NCBI RefSeq assembly: GCF_048128805.1
Contig: NC_136010.1
Coordinates: forward strand, 21,231,480-21,295,479
DNA: 64,000 nt
Origin: Centroberyx gerrardi
Taxonomy: Eukaryota > Chordata > Actinopteri > Beryciformes > Berycidae
Reading direction: 5' to 3'
Shown: piece after piece, positions 33,960 to 50,000 of the stretch
How the letters are laid out: each line of letters begins with the position of its first letter
Numbering within the stretch: position 1 is the first letter of the stretch
Made by a program: the position numbers and the translations under genes
Notes under the pieces: model-generated
Database searches by the model: none
The model's input: the letters and a program-made list of their open reading frames with translations, nothing else
Told to the model about the DNA's origin: nothing

Positions 33960-34950
33960 CTGGTCCAGATTTTAAAAAAGTGAGGGATGGAGCCAGACCA
34001 TGTAACACTTTGTAAGTCAGAGGAAGGACTTTAAAATTGATCCGCTGTTTTATGGGGAGCCTGTAATGACACAAGGACAGAAGTCAGATGTGCTCTGATC
34101 TTTAAGTTCTTGTCAATATTCGGGCAAGAGAGTTTGGGATGTCTTGTCGATTTAATGCAGCACTAGTACAACTAGACAAATCCAGCAGAGCAATTGATTC
34201 TGGATGTGATAAATGCATGAGCCAAACATCCTATATTGACAAGAAGCTTTTCATTTTGCGTTAAGTGAAAAAGTGGCTGCTTTGGAGATTTTTGCCAGAT
34301 GTTTTCCTGACCTTTGAGGAAAATATAAAGGGACTAAATAATAAATAATCAAGGGACTATATAATGATCTATTTTCAGGGTGATATTAATGAATTTAAAG
34401 TGAATCTTTTGAACTAAGAACAATCATTTCTGTTTTGTCTGCATGAGAAAAGGTTATTTGCCATCCAGTCACTGAGGCAGGCATTGAGGACAGACATCCG
34501 AGGTCCTGCTGACAGGCAGAGTTGTGTGTCTCGTGTGTGTGTGTCAACGTAAAGACTGATACTGTCACTACAGATGATGTCACCCATCAGAGGCATATAA
34601 AGAGTGACGGGCCCATCGCTGACCCCTGCGGAACACCATAGGACCATGGATCTGTCAGGAGTGAGTCAAACCATACCTGACTGAACATGTATTTGATTTC
34701 CAAGCCTGTGCTGTAGGCTACATGATTCACTGTATCAAAAGCAGCGGTTAAATCACGAGGGTGGGTAGGGAGTTCTTATAGAAGTTAATTAAAACCGTAC
34801 ACAAGGGCAGTCTCAGTGCTTTAATGATGTCTATGGCCAGATTACGTGGTGTCATTCCGAAACTGAGAAATCTGAAAAGTGACTGGCGACAGTCTTCTTT
34901 GGATTCTAGATGTTGATCTTGACGCGAGGAATTGGCAATCGGAACCATCC
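33960..34950 (-). mobile_element. Decayed L2-like LINE reverse transcriptase
   Basis: On the minus strand, blocks of an L2-clade reverse transcriptase occur in the right order across shifted frames: TAAFDTVNH (about 34755-34700), YGVPQGS followed by GPSLF (about 34645-34600), LYMPLMGDII, then LNACLSDWMANN (about 34490-34450), and finally RLPIKQRINFK with LTYKVLHGLAPS (about 34075-33980). The catalytic YADD region is destroyed (it reads VDTHTRD). In-frame stops and frameshifts mean it cannot make a working enzyme. It is older and longer than the copy in cd40 intron 1. Confidence 0.8.
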
Positions 34951-35459
34951 GCTGTCTATCCGCTGTGCGCGCTCTTTCTGTTCAGAAGTCATGTCATGAA
35001 CACAGCGAATTAATGAATGTATGGGCTAACCCGAAGCTATGGTAAAGGAAATTTGAGGAATGTAAGCCTTGAACAAATTACACGGGGACAGTTAATTAGA
35101 AGTTCTGCCACATGCACGTGCGTAAAGTGGAACTGTGCGCACTACGCAGCACATCACCGCGGGGAACAGCCGTCCGTCAGACGCGTTATTTGGAGTCGGA
35201 GAGAGGGCTATGGACGATTTATCGACAAGAGCAAACAGTATTGCCTCGCATCTCTCAGACTGGAACCACCTGCCCTTAACCATTTCATACTTTTGTCTCG
35301 TTCAAGAGCCTGAAATAAAATGTAAGTGAAAATGAGACGCATAGACAACAGTCGGTGGTCACTCTCTTCCCCAGTTATCTGCATTTGAAGATTTAGACTT
35401 AATAAGGATTCTTCTTGTCGATGTCTCACTCGGATATGGCATATTGCTGGATCCAATAA

Positions 35460-38079
<2,620 letters not shown>

Positions 38080-38797
38080 AAAAAAAAGAAAAATGAAAAA
38101 AAAAGAAGAAGATTATGTGCTTACTGACTTTTTCACAATGTGTTGTCACTGTATAATCAAAACATTGCTGCATCAGTTGGATCTTGCCAAATGATTGGGA
38201 AAGGTGGATGGCGATGGATCACAACAGAGTGAGGAAATAAGACTTTGGAAAATGTTCACATTCTCTGGAAATGCTGAGTCCCCTCCCAGATGAAAAAGAC
38301 TTGAAGTGTTCCCTATCGCTGTGTTCCTGTCACTCAAGCAGTCTTGGAGAGGAACACTAAAACATCCCAAAAGTACTTTTTTTTTTTTCAAATGCCGACT
38401 TCTCGGAATATGTTTAGCATACTGATAGCAGCTTTTCACGACAACTGTTGCATTCGAGTACATGTGCCCTTTGGGTGTATCTATCCTTGTGTAACTTGAG
38501 TGGCGTCTCATCACCAAAGTTTTCACATAGCTAAAGAAGTGTCTTTTTTCGGGAGCTAATCATTCCAGGCCAAGCGTTTAGTGATAACCAAGAACCATTG
38601 TAATGAAACTAGGTGGATGGAACTGACTCAGTTGACTCTGATATAAAGAGGGATTAAGGATAGGTACTGAGAGAGAAAGCCTGCTTGCAAAACTTGTCTG
38701 GTAACGTTGGGAGAGTTGGTGGCAGATTTCATCATGGTTCCTAGAATTTAAACCCACTGCTAGCCAGATGCTGGTAATTTGATTTTGATAAATGGTG

Positions 38798-39185
38798 CAC
38801 TGCAACAAATCTCCATCTTAACAAGTCATTTAGTCTATCACTGAGTCCTAAAATCGTAATTTTCTTAAAACAAGTGAAAAAAATCTACCGGTGGCGTTAG
38901 ATCATTTCACTTGTTTCCAATTCAAATGAACTTGTTTCAAGAATTTTTTAGAATCAAGTTTTATTTTCTTGATAGTAGTGCAGCGATCTGCCTTTTTCTG
39001 ACTTGTTTCAAGATATTGACACTCATTTCTAGAAAATCCCTAGAACAGTGAAACTGCATTGGAAACAAGTGGAGTTATCTCACCTCATTAGCTGAATTTT
39101 CTCTTATTTTAAGAAAAAATAAGATTTGAAGGTTGAATATGAGACTAAATAAATAAACTTGTCAAGATGGACGTTTTTTGCAGTG
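38798..39185. mobile_element. MITE with terminal inverted repeats
   Basis: The left end is CACTGCAACAAATCTCCATC and the right end is complementary to it (GATGGACGTTTTTTGCAGTG). The roughly 29-bp ends agree at most positions, closing with CACTG/CAGTG. The interior has further inverted parts (CACTTGTTTCC against GGAAACAAGTGG). It is about 388 bp and non-coding. Target-site duplication is not clear (TGGTG before, TGGTC after). Confidence 0.7.
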
Positions 39186-40616
39186 TGGTCAGTTTACCTT
39201 TGTGTATTCACAATAGAACCGGATTATATTTGTGGATTTTACAAATCAACTCATGGTTTATGGACCTTAATATAGTTTAATGGCCGTCTGAGAAGCTTAA
39301 TCAGGAAACACGCTGATAATAAACAGATTACAGTCACCGTCTGTGAGCATGAATGGCGTCCACTGGGCTGACTGAGATAACTGACTAATTAATGAATTCA
39401 GATGCTACATTCACATTGCTACTCTTAAGCTCACTGTGCACATACAGTATATGACAGGTCTCCTCCTCATGTCTACAGCAGAGTTATTGTTGGCCTTACT
39501 GCAGTATGCTGCTAGTGCAATGTGCAGCTGCATTGTTAAACTCAAGCTGGAATCTGAAGTCTTGCTGAGGCTTTTCAGGAAAGCTTATTCAAATGATCAT
39601 TTCACACTAAAATGATAACCTGATGAAAGTACCTTCATCAGCATGAAACTCCTTGAGATATTTGGTGTGTTCACTCTCACTGATCTAAAGACCTGATTTG
39701 GCATTTTGGGTTGCAAAATTGATGTTGCTACATGTTGTTTGCTGATATTGTTTGCCAGTGAATGACAAATTGCCCGTGGCATTTCTGTCATTTTTTTTGT
39801 AACCGGTAAAAACTCGCAGTATTTTCTGAGAAGTTGAGAAAGAAAGTGATTTTTCAATTTCCCTGTGTGCATCATTTGACAAAGATAGGAATGATGACAG
39901 TGTGCATATGAAAATTTTTTATTTGATACAGCTCAAAAAGCATCCGAGTGTATTTCAGCTACAGTTATGTCGCGCCTTTATACTTTGTGCGGCTGCCCAC
40001 AGGTTCAAGGGAACTGGACTGAATGTTTTCCCCTGATATTAATATTGTAGAAATATTCATTCACAAAGCTCTGATTAACTTTAGAACACAAGTATGGCGG
40101 CTTTTATCAAATCACCCCCCTTTTGGCTTTGTTTATGTTTATGTCATTAGACTGAAGAAATATATACAGTATATATATATATTGTGTGTTCACATTGATT
40201 GACTCAGAACACACTGCTGGCACACAATGACAGTATATGACAGATGAACATGGAATTTAGATGTATTTTACAGTAGCAAAAAGTTTACATTTGTATTATT
40301 TATAAACAATATAGCACAATTAAGATATAATTTTGAATTAGGGTGCAGTCTGAAATTACTAAAAGATTATTTTTCATCACCCTATTCTACAAGAATCTAT
40401 GTTTTATATATATACATAAATATATACAGTATATATACAGATATATACATTATTTAGTCCACAAAATCCCAGAATGGGGCTTTCACACATTTTAAGTATA
40501 TTTTTGAATGTAGTGCTGTTATATTTTTCAACAGTATCGAGTCGGTCATAATTTTCAATACTTGAGTTGGAACAGAGCCAGTAGTGGCAGACATTCCTAC
40601 TCCATACTTGCTGATT

Positions 40617-40645
40617 TATTTATTTATTTATTTATTTATTTATTA
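40617..40645. repeat. (TTTA)n microsatellite
   Basis: About seven tandem ATTT units. Confidence 0.85.
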
Positions 40646-41084
40646 GTTTATTTAGTTGTCACGTGAGTTTCAAAGAATATACTGTCATGAAGTGACAATC
40701 CACTTTGTTTCAGATCTATACAGCATATATTAGGAATAATTGGGAATGTGTTATAAGTTATATCCTATTTCCAAATGCTGCTTTACTCATGGTGAATTTC
40801 ATATAATTTCATATAATAGATTTTATAAATCATAGTCATCCCATACATAACTTTAAGTTTGGTACTCAAGGCATTTGCCTTGTTTTCTCAGCTGATCATG
40901 TAGCGTACATTCCCCTTAAAGAACACAGTTGACCATACAGTGGCTTCCTGGTCCACTGTCTGTAGACATACTGTACTGTGTGTCATTATAAGATGGCATG
41001 TTATTTCCTTTGTTGAGGGATATGAGACATTTAAGTAGCCTTCAGGAAAAATCACCTCAACGATATTAATAAACATTTGATGTC

Positions 41085-41125
41085 ATATTTTCCCCTAGGG
41101 GATCAATAAAGTGCATCCTTATCCT
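41085..41125. repeat. Retroposon-like tail (GGGGATCAATAAAGTGCATC)
   Basis: The motif CCCTAGGGGATCAATAAAG followed by CCTTAT units resembles the 3' tails of fish LINE or SINE copies. It lies just before the second MITE-like copy. A tail only, with no body recognised. Confidence 0.35.
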
Positions 41126-41458
41126 TATATTTACTCTTAAAATCTTATTTTTCTTGAAACGGGTAAAAAATTCTTCCAATGGGAGGAGATGATTCTACTG
41201 GTTTATAGTGCAGTTTCTCTTGTTTCAGGATTTTTCCTAAAATAATATGTTGAAACAAGGCAGAATGAGTCACATTGCTCCTCTAGTATCAAGAAAATGA
41301 CACTTGATTCAAGAAAATTCTTGACACAAGTTGCATTTGCCTGAAATTGTCACACTCCACTGGAATTCTTTCTCCTTTATGAAAAATAATATTTTAAGAA
41401 TCGATGCTAGATGAAATGACTTTTAAGGATTAGTGTTTGTTTACAGTGTTTTGCAGTG
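41125..41458. mobile_element. Diverged, end-truncated relative of the MITE at 38798
   Basis: Its left half (TAAAATCTTATTTTTCTTGAAA and the following TCTTCCAATGGGAGG) aligns by eye with the left part of the 38798 element, and its right end closes with TTTTGCAGTG as that element does. The left terminal repeat is not found. It lies about 1.9 kb from the first copy in the same orientation. Confidence 0.45.
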
Positions 41459-44400
41459 AGTATGTTTTTTTTAGCCTTCCCCCACCACCAACATGTAGTC
41501 TCCATAGTCTGTTTTTGTGTTTTCAGCTTGGCGGTGAGGTGAAATCCCATTTTATACCCTCCTATCCCAACATTCTCATCCAAGAAATTGAAATCCATTA
41601 TTTCCTTTGGCCTCTCTCTGCCTTCCTGCAAAACAACCAGTGAAGAGTAGATGTGGTGCTCCAGCAAAGCTCCTATATCAGACTATATAGCAGGCTTTAT
41701 GACTATAAAGCTCAGCCTCTGTGGAAATTGCTACAATGTACTAACATTATATCCACATCCACGATTCATCATAGGACAAAAAGACCTTAAATATGAGTCT
41801 AAAGCCGATTTTGGGTTGATTTTTCTTCTTTGCAGGGGAGAGAAATTCCATGTAGTATTTCAAATGCACAGAGTGGTGTAAATATAAAGTGAACATTAAA
41901 TGTTTACAGTTGTATGTTGTGATTCCCAAATGATGTGAACATTGAGTTATTTCAAGTATGATGAGGAGGATGATGATTTTCATTGAATTTCCATCAAACC
42001 ATGTTTTGGGCGTTGATCATTTACAAAAATGCTCAAATCTGTTTCAATTCAGAGGGCAAGTTGTGAGCAAACAGTTTGAGCTAATGGTGTATAACACAGC
42101 TGATCATTGGTTATCCATGAAGTTTTATCACCACTGTGAATCCTATGCTTTTATCCTTTAAAATTGTTTGGAAATTATGACCATACAGAATAGAATCGTA
42201 ATATTATAACATGGTTATATAACTCAATAATTTGGCATGCAGCAGCCTTATTGATTTCTGACCAGTCTTAAGGATTGATAGAAGACATACTGTGGTGGTA
42301 CAATTACATGAATAACTTCAGACATGTTTCGGAAACTTTAAATAAAACAAGACGTGCAATTCATGCGATAAATAAGTGTTACATGGTACCATTCATGGAC
42401 CAATAGAGGTTTCCAATGGCTTTTTACTCAACATGTTGTATTTGTTTGGAATTAAACCTGCGGTAAATGTGTTGAATCCTGCTTTCTGATGTTCTGTGAT
42501 ATCCTAGGAAAGTTAATATTACTCTATGCTAATGAATCTCACCCTGAAATCACGTAGGCGATTATCTGCCACTGCAGCAAGATTTGTGTTTCCAGGTGTG
42601 TGCCGACTGTCAGTTAGGCTGTTTATGAGATAAGAGAGATACACTCAGAAACTCATTTAAAATACTGCATATCTCTCTTTACACGCCGTAGATTAGACGC
42701 CAAACTGAAGGTCATCCAAAAAAAAAAAAAAAATGCACACCCTTTGGTCTCATTACTGTTGCGAAGCCCTGGGACGAAACTCTTCTCTTACTTTTTGGCA
42801 GAAAGAAGACTTCTGATGCAGTGTGAGTTCCTACTGTCCTCAAAGCTACAGTATATCGTGGAAGCTATGCTGCGTTGAATTTCAAACTTCACTCTGACCT
42901 TTCTGCTGACGCTTTGGAGGACAATATCGAGGCGTGATTGAACATATGGGCCGTAAATGGGGTAGCATTTTAGGCTGAGTGTTTTCCGTCATTTGCTTTG
43001 AGATATGCGGTGTATTGTTCACTTTGATTGCATCCTGTGGGGCCCATAACCCCTGAACTGCATCATGACTCACCGTTAATCCAAACAAAACAAAAAAAAT
43101 AAGCCTGTTGTTTGAACAGAAGAAAAGTTCCTCCCAGGCTCGGTTAAAGGTGTCCACGATGCGAATGCAAATTGTTAACACATATTACTTTGCATGAGCG
43201 TGTGCAATATTACACTGTGGATTTGCACAGGCTTTTATCCTGTGAAGTGGATACTGCACACAGTATCATGTACCTCTACTCAAAGGCAGTGTTATTTGAC
43301 GACATGCAGGCATGATATATAGCATTACAAACAGTCGTATTGGTGTGAAGCTTTCATGTAAGCTGCTAGAAAATCTGTGTTTTTTCCGCCAAGTGTATGC
43401 ACTACACCACAGTGAAAGTGCTGACATTGAGAAAATCTCTCTCTGTGCTTTGAATTACCATATTCTGTACAGTATATTTTTTATGCTTGGATATTTTGTC
43501 CTTACATCTGCGTAATTAACAATAATTAGCGTGTTCATAGGGACTCACACCTAGGCGCCTTTATAACAAATGAAACCCTTCACATCTATTTAATTTCAAA
43601 CGTATCCCTCTTCCAGTTTGATAAGACAAAGCTCACTGCTGCATGTGCTTTTCTGATCAGAGAGATTTAAGCCTTGAAATGTATTTAATGTTCACTTGTT
43701 AACAGGGAGAGTTTTACTTTCTCTCTTCTTACATTTTCAAACAGAAAGATTGAGTCCAAAAAGGACAATGCCGATAGTGTTTTTAAAAAAGTGTTAATTC
43801 CTCATAATCCTTTTTGCTCGCATGACTGGAGGCATCAGTTCTAGGATAAGTAAACACACTTTGCAGATAAGACAGCTACGCACTTTCAGAGAGCGAAAGA
43901 CGGAGTCAAGAGGTGCATGACCGTAAATGTGGGACTATTCATTAAATCCATTCACTCTGGGTGAACTAACACTCTGCAGCCATAAGGCCCTGCAGACAGT
44001 AGGGGCAGGAAAAAGTAGTTAAATCATCCACCGATCTGTCTCTCTGTCCTACTCCCTGTCTCGAAAAAAGAAATAAGACACGTCGAGCCGATTCAGAAGA
44101 GAAAGGATGAAAGTTTCTGAATTTTTCCAAATAAGCACTCCAGCGCCGCTCTCCAATAAACATTCAGCTTGCAGCAGCCAGCCTTCAAGCGTTCATTGCC
44201 AGCGAGGGTGCCAGGCCACTTGTGGGCTTTGAAGTCTTTGATTTCCCCCTTACTCAAGTAAAGACGCGCCACCAAGGCGGCGCCACACAGCTGTTGTTAT
44301 GGCACCAACCTGTGGGCTACCTGACTGGAGTGAAGATGCCTCATTACACTTGAGACAAGCACAACTCAAATGGACGGAGAATGGCTCATCATCACAGTTT

Positions 44401-47400
44401 GATATAGTTTTATCCTAACTATAACCCGCTGACCTACCTACGTTGGTGAAGTGCAACTTCACAACTGGGTTCTTCAGTTTGTCCCTGTGGAAAAACTCTA
44501 ATAGGTGCGATGCTTTTTTCAGTGTGGAACCCTGTTTTTTCAACATTTTGTGCCCACGGTTGTCACTTGAATCCTTTACACAAAAGGAATAGGAAATGAT
44601 AAAGGTATGGCAAGAATCTCTTGTGGCAGCTGTTTTTTTAATACATGGAACAATGACAATAATGGACTATAATAACATGTTATTAACTCCATATTCTGAT
44701 GAATTGATCAAAGCACATTTTCAAGGCTTTCTGGTGAATAGCTTGTCCTCTTACTCATTTTTGAAGGGGGATCATCCAGATAGAAGAAGTGGGAAAAGGT
44801 TTATTTGAAAATTCTCAATGAGACCTTTGTGATTTCTCAAAATACAAGAAAACAAACGCTGCAGGCATATCATATAACTCAGAGCCTGTTGGAAACCCAT
44901 TTTAATGTAAAACAATGCATACCATAGTTTCTTAATTACGCTGTACATGACAGGAAATGAAATTTGTTAGAGCTTCAACTGCTGTAAGTACAGTAGAGAG
45001 CAGTAAAATATCTCGCAGTTATCATTCTGGATGATTATATCACTTACTGTAATCTAATCTTCTTTGTCTATTACCTCTGGAAGAACTGGGCTTCAAGTAC
45101 ATTTTCATCGGAGAGCGGTTCGGTGTAATTTTCAAGTCTATTTGTGCTCTGATTACAGTACTTTTAATAGAAGGATTTCCAACTGTATGAACTGCTAAAG
45201 GTCTTGTGTGCCATGGAGTTGGCCATTTTCTTTTGTCCTTTGTCTCTGACAGCTCCTACCTTAAAAAATGTGGGCCTTTCTATCAAAACCTGTTTGGAAT
45301 TTAATGTTGTTTCATTTTCCAGACAACTCTCATTAGCTCTTCAATGCTTCCTCTTTAATGCTTGTACATTATTCATTTCCTAATTCAGACCATTGGTCAT
45401 TAAATAATAACATGTTTTGCTTCACAGTAATCCAGAAAATAAGATATGCATGAAAGCATGTGTCCAACTTTAGATTTGATTGAGTTCCAAACAATTTCAT
45501 GAGCATTAAACAAGACTGCTGTGAAATTCCTACTTTCACACAGCACACATAGGCAGAATATGTGAGTACTGTATGCAAATTAGCTTGGAACAGAATTGCT
45601 GATTTGTTGGGCTTAAGGATTGCAAAACCACGTTTGCATGCAGTGCAGTTCTTCAGAGCACCTCTGTGGCTGCGACATGCCTCATTCTGATTTCTGAATA
45701 GTAAATGAAAAGCTCATTTGGTGAGACTCGGAGGCTGGGGTTAGGGTTGGGGGGCTGCTCAGGGTAACTCAAAGTCACAGTATATGATGAGATTTCAGTC
45801 GGTTCATTACTCACATTGCTACCTTTGTATTTCAGGCAGCTGTCAATATCCAGGGGGACTGGCTACTGGGTGGAGGAAGCAAGATATTTTTGGGAAAGCA
45901 TTTCTTAGGAACAGAACAGCTATTAGAATAGAAGAGCTATATGTCCCAAACTAATACGTCCATCAATTCCAGGCAGAGCTTACAGATCTACATCTATTTG
46001 TGTCTGTATAAGTAATGTCTGTATAATAATGGTATAATTTGAATAGTCAATGAGCACAGCATATGCAGAACATTTTAGCATACAGTGCATTATTCCCATG
46101 CTTTGCTGTTCACTGTCCCTTTGCACAGAACACTGCACTTTTAGCTCTGCTCAGTCTTGTCATGTGTTTCCAACAGTTGCACTACTCCATATCTAAGATA
46201 TGAGACATATTTGGGCAGTCATAGGCTTTCCATCATATTATTTTACATCTGAGAAATAAGATGATGATATACTTCACTTGTCAAAAGTTTTTTTTAGATA
46301 ATATTTCTAAATTTTTGTAGCACAATTTAGATTTACAGGTAATTTCACAATAAGCCAGCAAAGAAATCAGTGGAGTGGAGGATCTGTGGAAAAGCAGCCC
46401 CAGTCATCTTCCACATGACTTCATCCAAAAAACATCTTTTGATGATATTAACCGCACATGACATCCAAAGCTCTCAGGATACTGTAGTGTTCCTTTGAAT
46501 GCATTTGCGAGCGAGATGAGTTGTATTATCTAAGGAAAAGAGCTCTATGCTAATGGTAATGTGGACGGTATGATGAAGAGGAATTGCCATTGTCTCATCA
46601 TCTGTCTCCTGTGAAACCAAGGAGCGAGGGGGGGAAGGGACTACTTACTGGCATGGCAGCTCAAGAATGACTCGAATCAAAAGTGCATTAGTGGCTTTGA
46701 TGGACAATAAGCATGTAAGTTGTGATGGGGTATGAAAATATAAAGTATCTGCCAACCAGAAAAGACGGACCGATATACAGACAGTCTGAAGATGGATGTA
46801 GATGCCAATAGCAATGGTATCAACCCATGACCTTTAAGACTTTCCTGCAGCTAAACAGAGTACAGCTGAGTGGATCACACGTCTGTGGTCTAATATTGTA
46901 CATAACTGTTCCAACCTACTGTATATTCTTTCATGGTGTCCTCATATCGCCCCATATATCACTGATAATTTAATACATACCATTACCGACCAGCAAAAAT
47001 GAGCCATATTTACACCTTTGAAAATTGAATCTGTATTTCTCTCTTTTACAGCCTTATATGTCTCTGATTTAAGACGGTGTCTCATTCCTAGCGGCAACGC
47101 GCTGACTTGCGTCTCTGCAGCAGGTGCTTGACATGATGAGCTAAGAACATCCAGACGCATTAAGTACAGTGACAACGCTTGTTGAACTCGTTCAACTTCA
47201 GCTGATTGCAGTAATCAAATAGAAATCAGAAGTAACTGTATAATTTCAAACACATCACATGATACATTATAGTGGTGGGTTTTAGATGGAACATACTCAG
47301 AGAAAATAACTATAATACAAGTGTCACTGCATGGCACATAATTAGTGTTCTTCTGCAGTATTATCATGGAACCGTTTACTTATGAACTTTTGTCAGTTGC

Positions 47401-47508
47401 ACATGTTTTACTTTAATATTGTGGTACTATATAATATGTTTTTATGGATTAGATAGTTAAACTAGAATACATTGTTTTGGTAGATCTGGATAGCAAATGT
47501 TTTGACTT

Positions 47509-47906
47509 AAAGGTGTTATGAGTAGCATTTTGTGTTTCTCAAAAAAAAGAGATTTCCCATAAACCCTGTTACCTCCTGTCACAAAGAAAATGTCGCCACT
47601 TGTCCCTCCTCCCCTTCCCTGGAGCCAATAACAGCCTGATAACAGCCAATATCCATTCAGAGGAGGTAAGCTAACGTGAAGCTGAAACTATGCGGTTAGA
47701 CAGTTGAATTGGAATAAAATTGTGTAGCGTACTTGAAAAATAAAACAGTTTCTGCTTTGTGCCATGAAGGTAAAACACAAGGTAAAGCTCAGTGGGCAGG
47801 TAGAGGCTACCAACCATCTCAGCAATGCTCTTGTTTGTTCACGGTAATATCACAAAATAGTGTGGTAATGGTTTATTGATGGTAAAATGCTACATGCTGC
47901 ACCTTT
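47509..47906. mobile_element. Short element with terminal inverted repeats (MITE)
   Basis: The left end is AAAGGTGTTATGAGTAGCAT and the reverse complement of the right end is AAAGGTGCAGCATGTAGCAT, so the ends match over about 22 bp with few differences. The 398-bp interior is non-coding and contains GCCAATAACAGCC-type units. No clear target-site duplication, so the superfamily is open. Confidence 0.65.
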
Positions 47907-49799
47907 CAAATGACTGATTATTTGAACTCATAAAAAGCATATCACCTTTACTCCCACGACACTGATGTTTGTATGGCAATCAACAGACATCAAAGTCATG
48001 CACGCCAATTCACTGACTCTGTTATTTAGTCTCAGACCAAATAAATATCTTTGCTTTGATAAAGAGGGATCACTCGAAACGGAGAGTGCTCTTCAAGTAT
48101 ATTTTTGGTGCATTTAACTACATGTTTTACTTTACTACTGTGGTATTATACAGAAACAAAGTTCAGATGGGTCAGCGTGTATTTCTGAATGATGCGAATA
48201 CCAATTTTAGAGTATTGAACCAACAGTACAACGAAACATCTGAGACTTTCACTTCAGTGTGCAAAGGAAGGTCTAATCTGAAGGAAATGCTTTTAAGTAC
48301 GCTTTTGATGTGAATAATGTTTGAATGATGGAAACAGATTACTCACTGCAAGTATCTACACTTGTGTTTGAGTGCTCAAAGTGCTTCTTAATCACTCAGA
48401 AAATTCAATGAAAAGAAGTTCAGAACCAGTCATATGTTGAATTACATTAACATTTCTCAAATCAAGCAATTAATAAATCATTTTTCCCCAGGTGGTAAAA
48501 AAGCAGAATTCAATCAAGCAAGAGAACTCGAGTACTGTACGTTGAAATGAATGTCATTTGATCTATAGAAGTGTATAACACAAGGATACAGGTTTGGTTT
48601 TCTAAATTTTTGATTTGACTCATATACTTTCCCCTCATATATTGCTTTGAATTGAATTTTAAATGGAAATACCCTTTTTTTTTTGCACACGGTTTTTGTT
48701 GTTTTGTTTGAGCTTATTTGTCAGCCAGAGGATATCTCAGTGCCTCAAAGAGCAAAGTCCTGCTCTACAAAATGCTCGATCCAAAAGGACACTGAACCAT
48801 TAAAGCACTTCCACTCCCTTTTTTGTGCCAGCAACCTTCAACCTCTCTGCTCACACCAGTAATAGCTTAAATCTTCTCAAAAAGAGCACAGCTCTTACTC
48901 AGCTCTTTTTGTGCTTTGCTCCAGTATCGATCTGCACTACTACTGTTGCTGCTGTATCTTTCATAACGAACGTCCTCATAGAGAGAAACTTTTCCAGGTT
49001 GACCCAACATGGAAAAACAAGGCATACTGTAGAATTTATTTTTCAACGATTAGATATTCACAGCTTTAAACCTTTCCAATTATCAGAATCTGCATTTCTG
49101 TCTCACCATATCTCACAATATCTGTGGGATATGTACCATATGTATCATAATGTGACATTAATTAAGCTTTCAATATGTATGCAAGTGAATGGAGATTCAT
49201 AAAAAAGCATGAACGGTTCCCTAGAGCACCTGATCTTAGTGGTTGACTGCTCAATTCATTTAGAGGTGTGCATGCTAAATCTTTAACCAAAGGGAAACAT
49301 CACGTAACTTTTTGTGAGGATGTGAATAATTATTTAGAAACACTCTTCGTCGCTACTGCAAACCATTATCGAGATGTTCACCAGGCGTGTCCCAACAATG
49401 AATTCCCTGAATTAGGCGGGTTTTCTCATCATGCCCACAGCGTTGCCACATTAATATTTCCCTCCATTCATGAGAGCATCACAATCTAAAACACCCTTGG
49501 GACGACTATCCAAAGCGTTGCCCGGATGGCTCTCATAATAGACTATTATGCATCTGTAATTTGGGAAATAAGTTTGCTGTGTCTTTCCCTCACCTGTTTA
49601 GGGTTAGAGCAACCTTGCTCTTGGCATGACATGCGCTGAATTAACAATGTGAGTAAACAAATTGTGGGGCTAAACAAGGAATACACTTGATGGCACCTCC
49701 TCTCCCTACAGTACAAATCTACTGCACAGCACAGAAACCATGTAATGCACTGTGTGTATACAGTATACTCTATCTAGCAGGGTGATCGACCTTCAACCC

Positions 49800-50000
49800 T
49801 CCCAAATACAATTACATTGTATGTGTCTGGCAGAATAGACCCAAGAACACGGAAGGCTCCACCAGGCTGGAAGTGTCCTTGTACAAGACTGAGTCCTAAT
49901 ACCTGACCCTGAGCTCTTACTGCCTTGTGGAGTGGACAAACAGAAAGAGAACTTCCCCACAGGGACCAATAAAGCATCACATTGTTATTATTATTATAAT
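49800..50000. repeat. Possible retroposon tail with (ATT)n
   Basis: Ends in CCCCACAGGGACCAATAAAG followed by CATCACATTG and an ATT run (49984-49997), the style of fish retroposon 3' tails. The body upstream is not recognised. Confidence 0.3.

Noticed and set aside
48825-49202. 125-codon frame in the gene-poor interval
   Set aside because: A/T-rich sequence with no recognisable motif or splice context.
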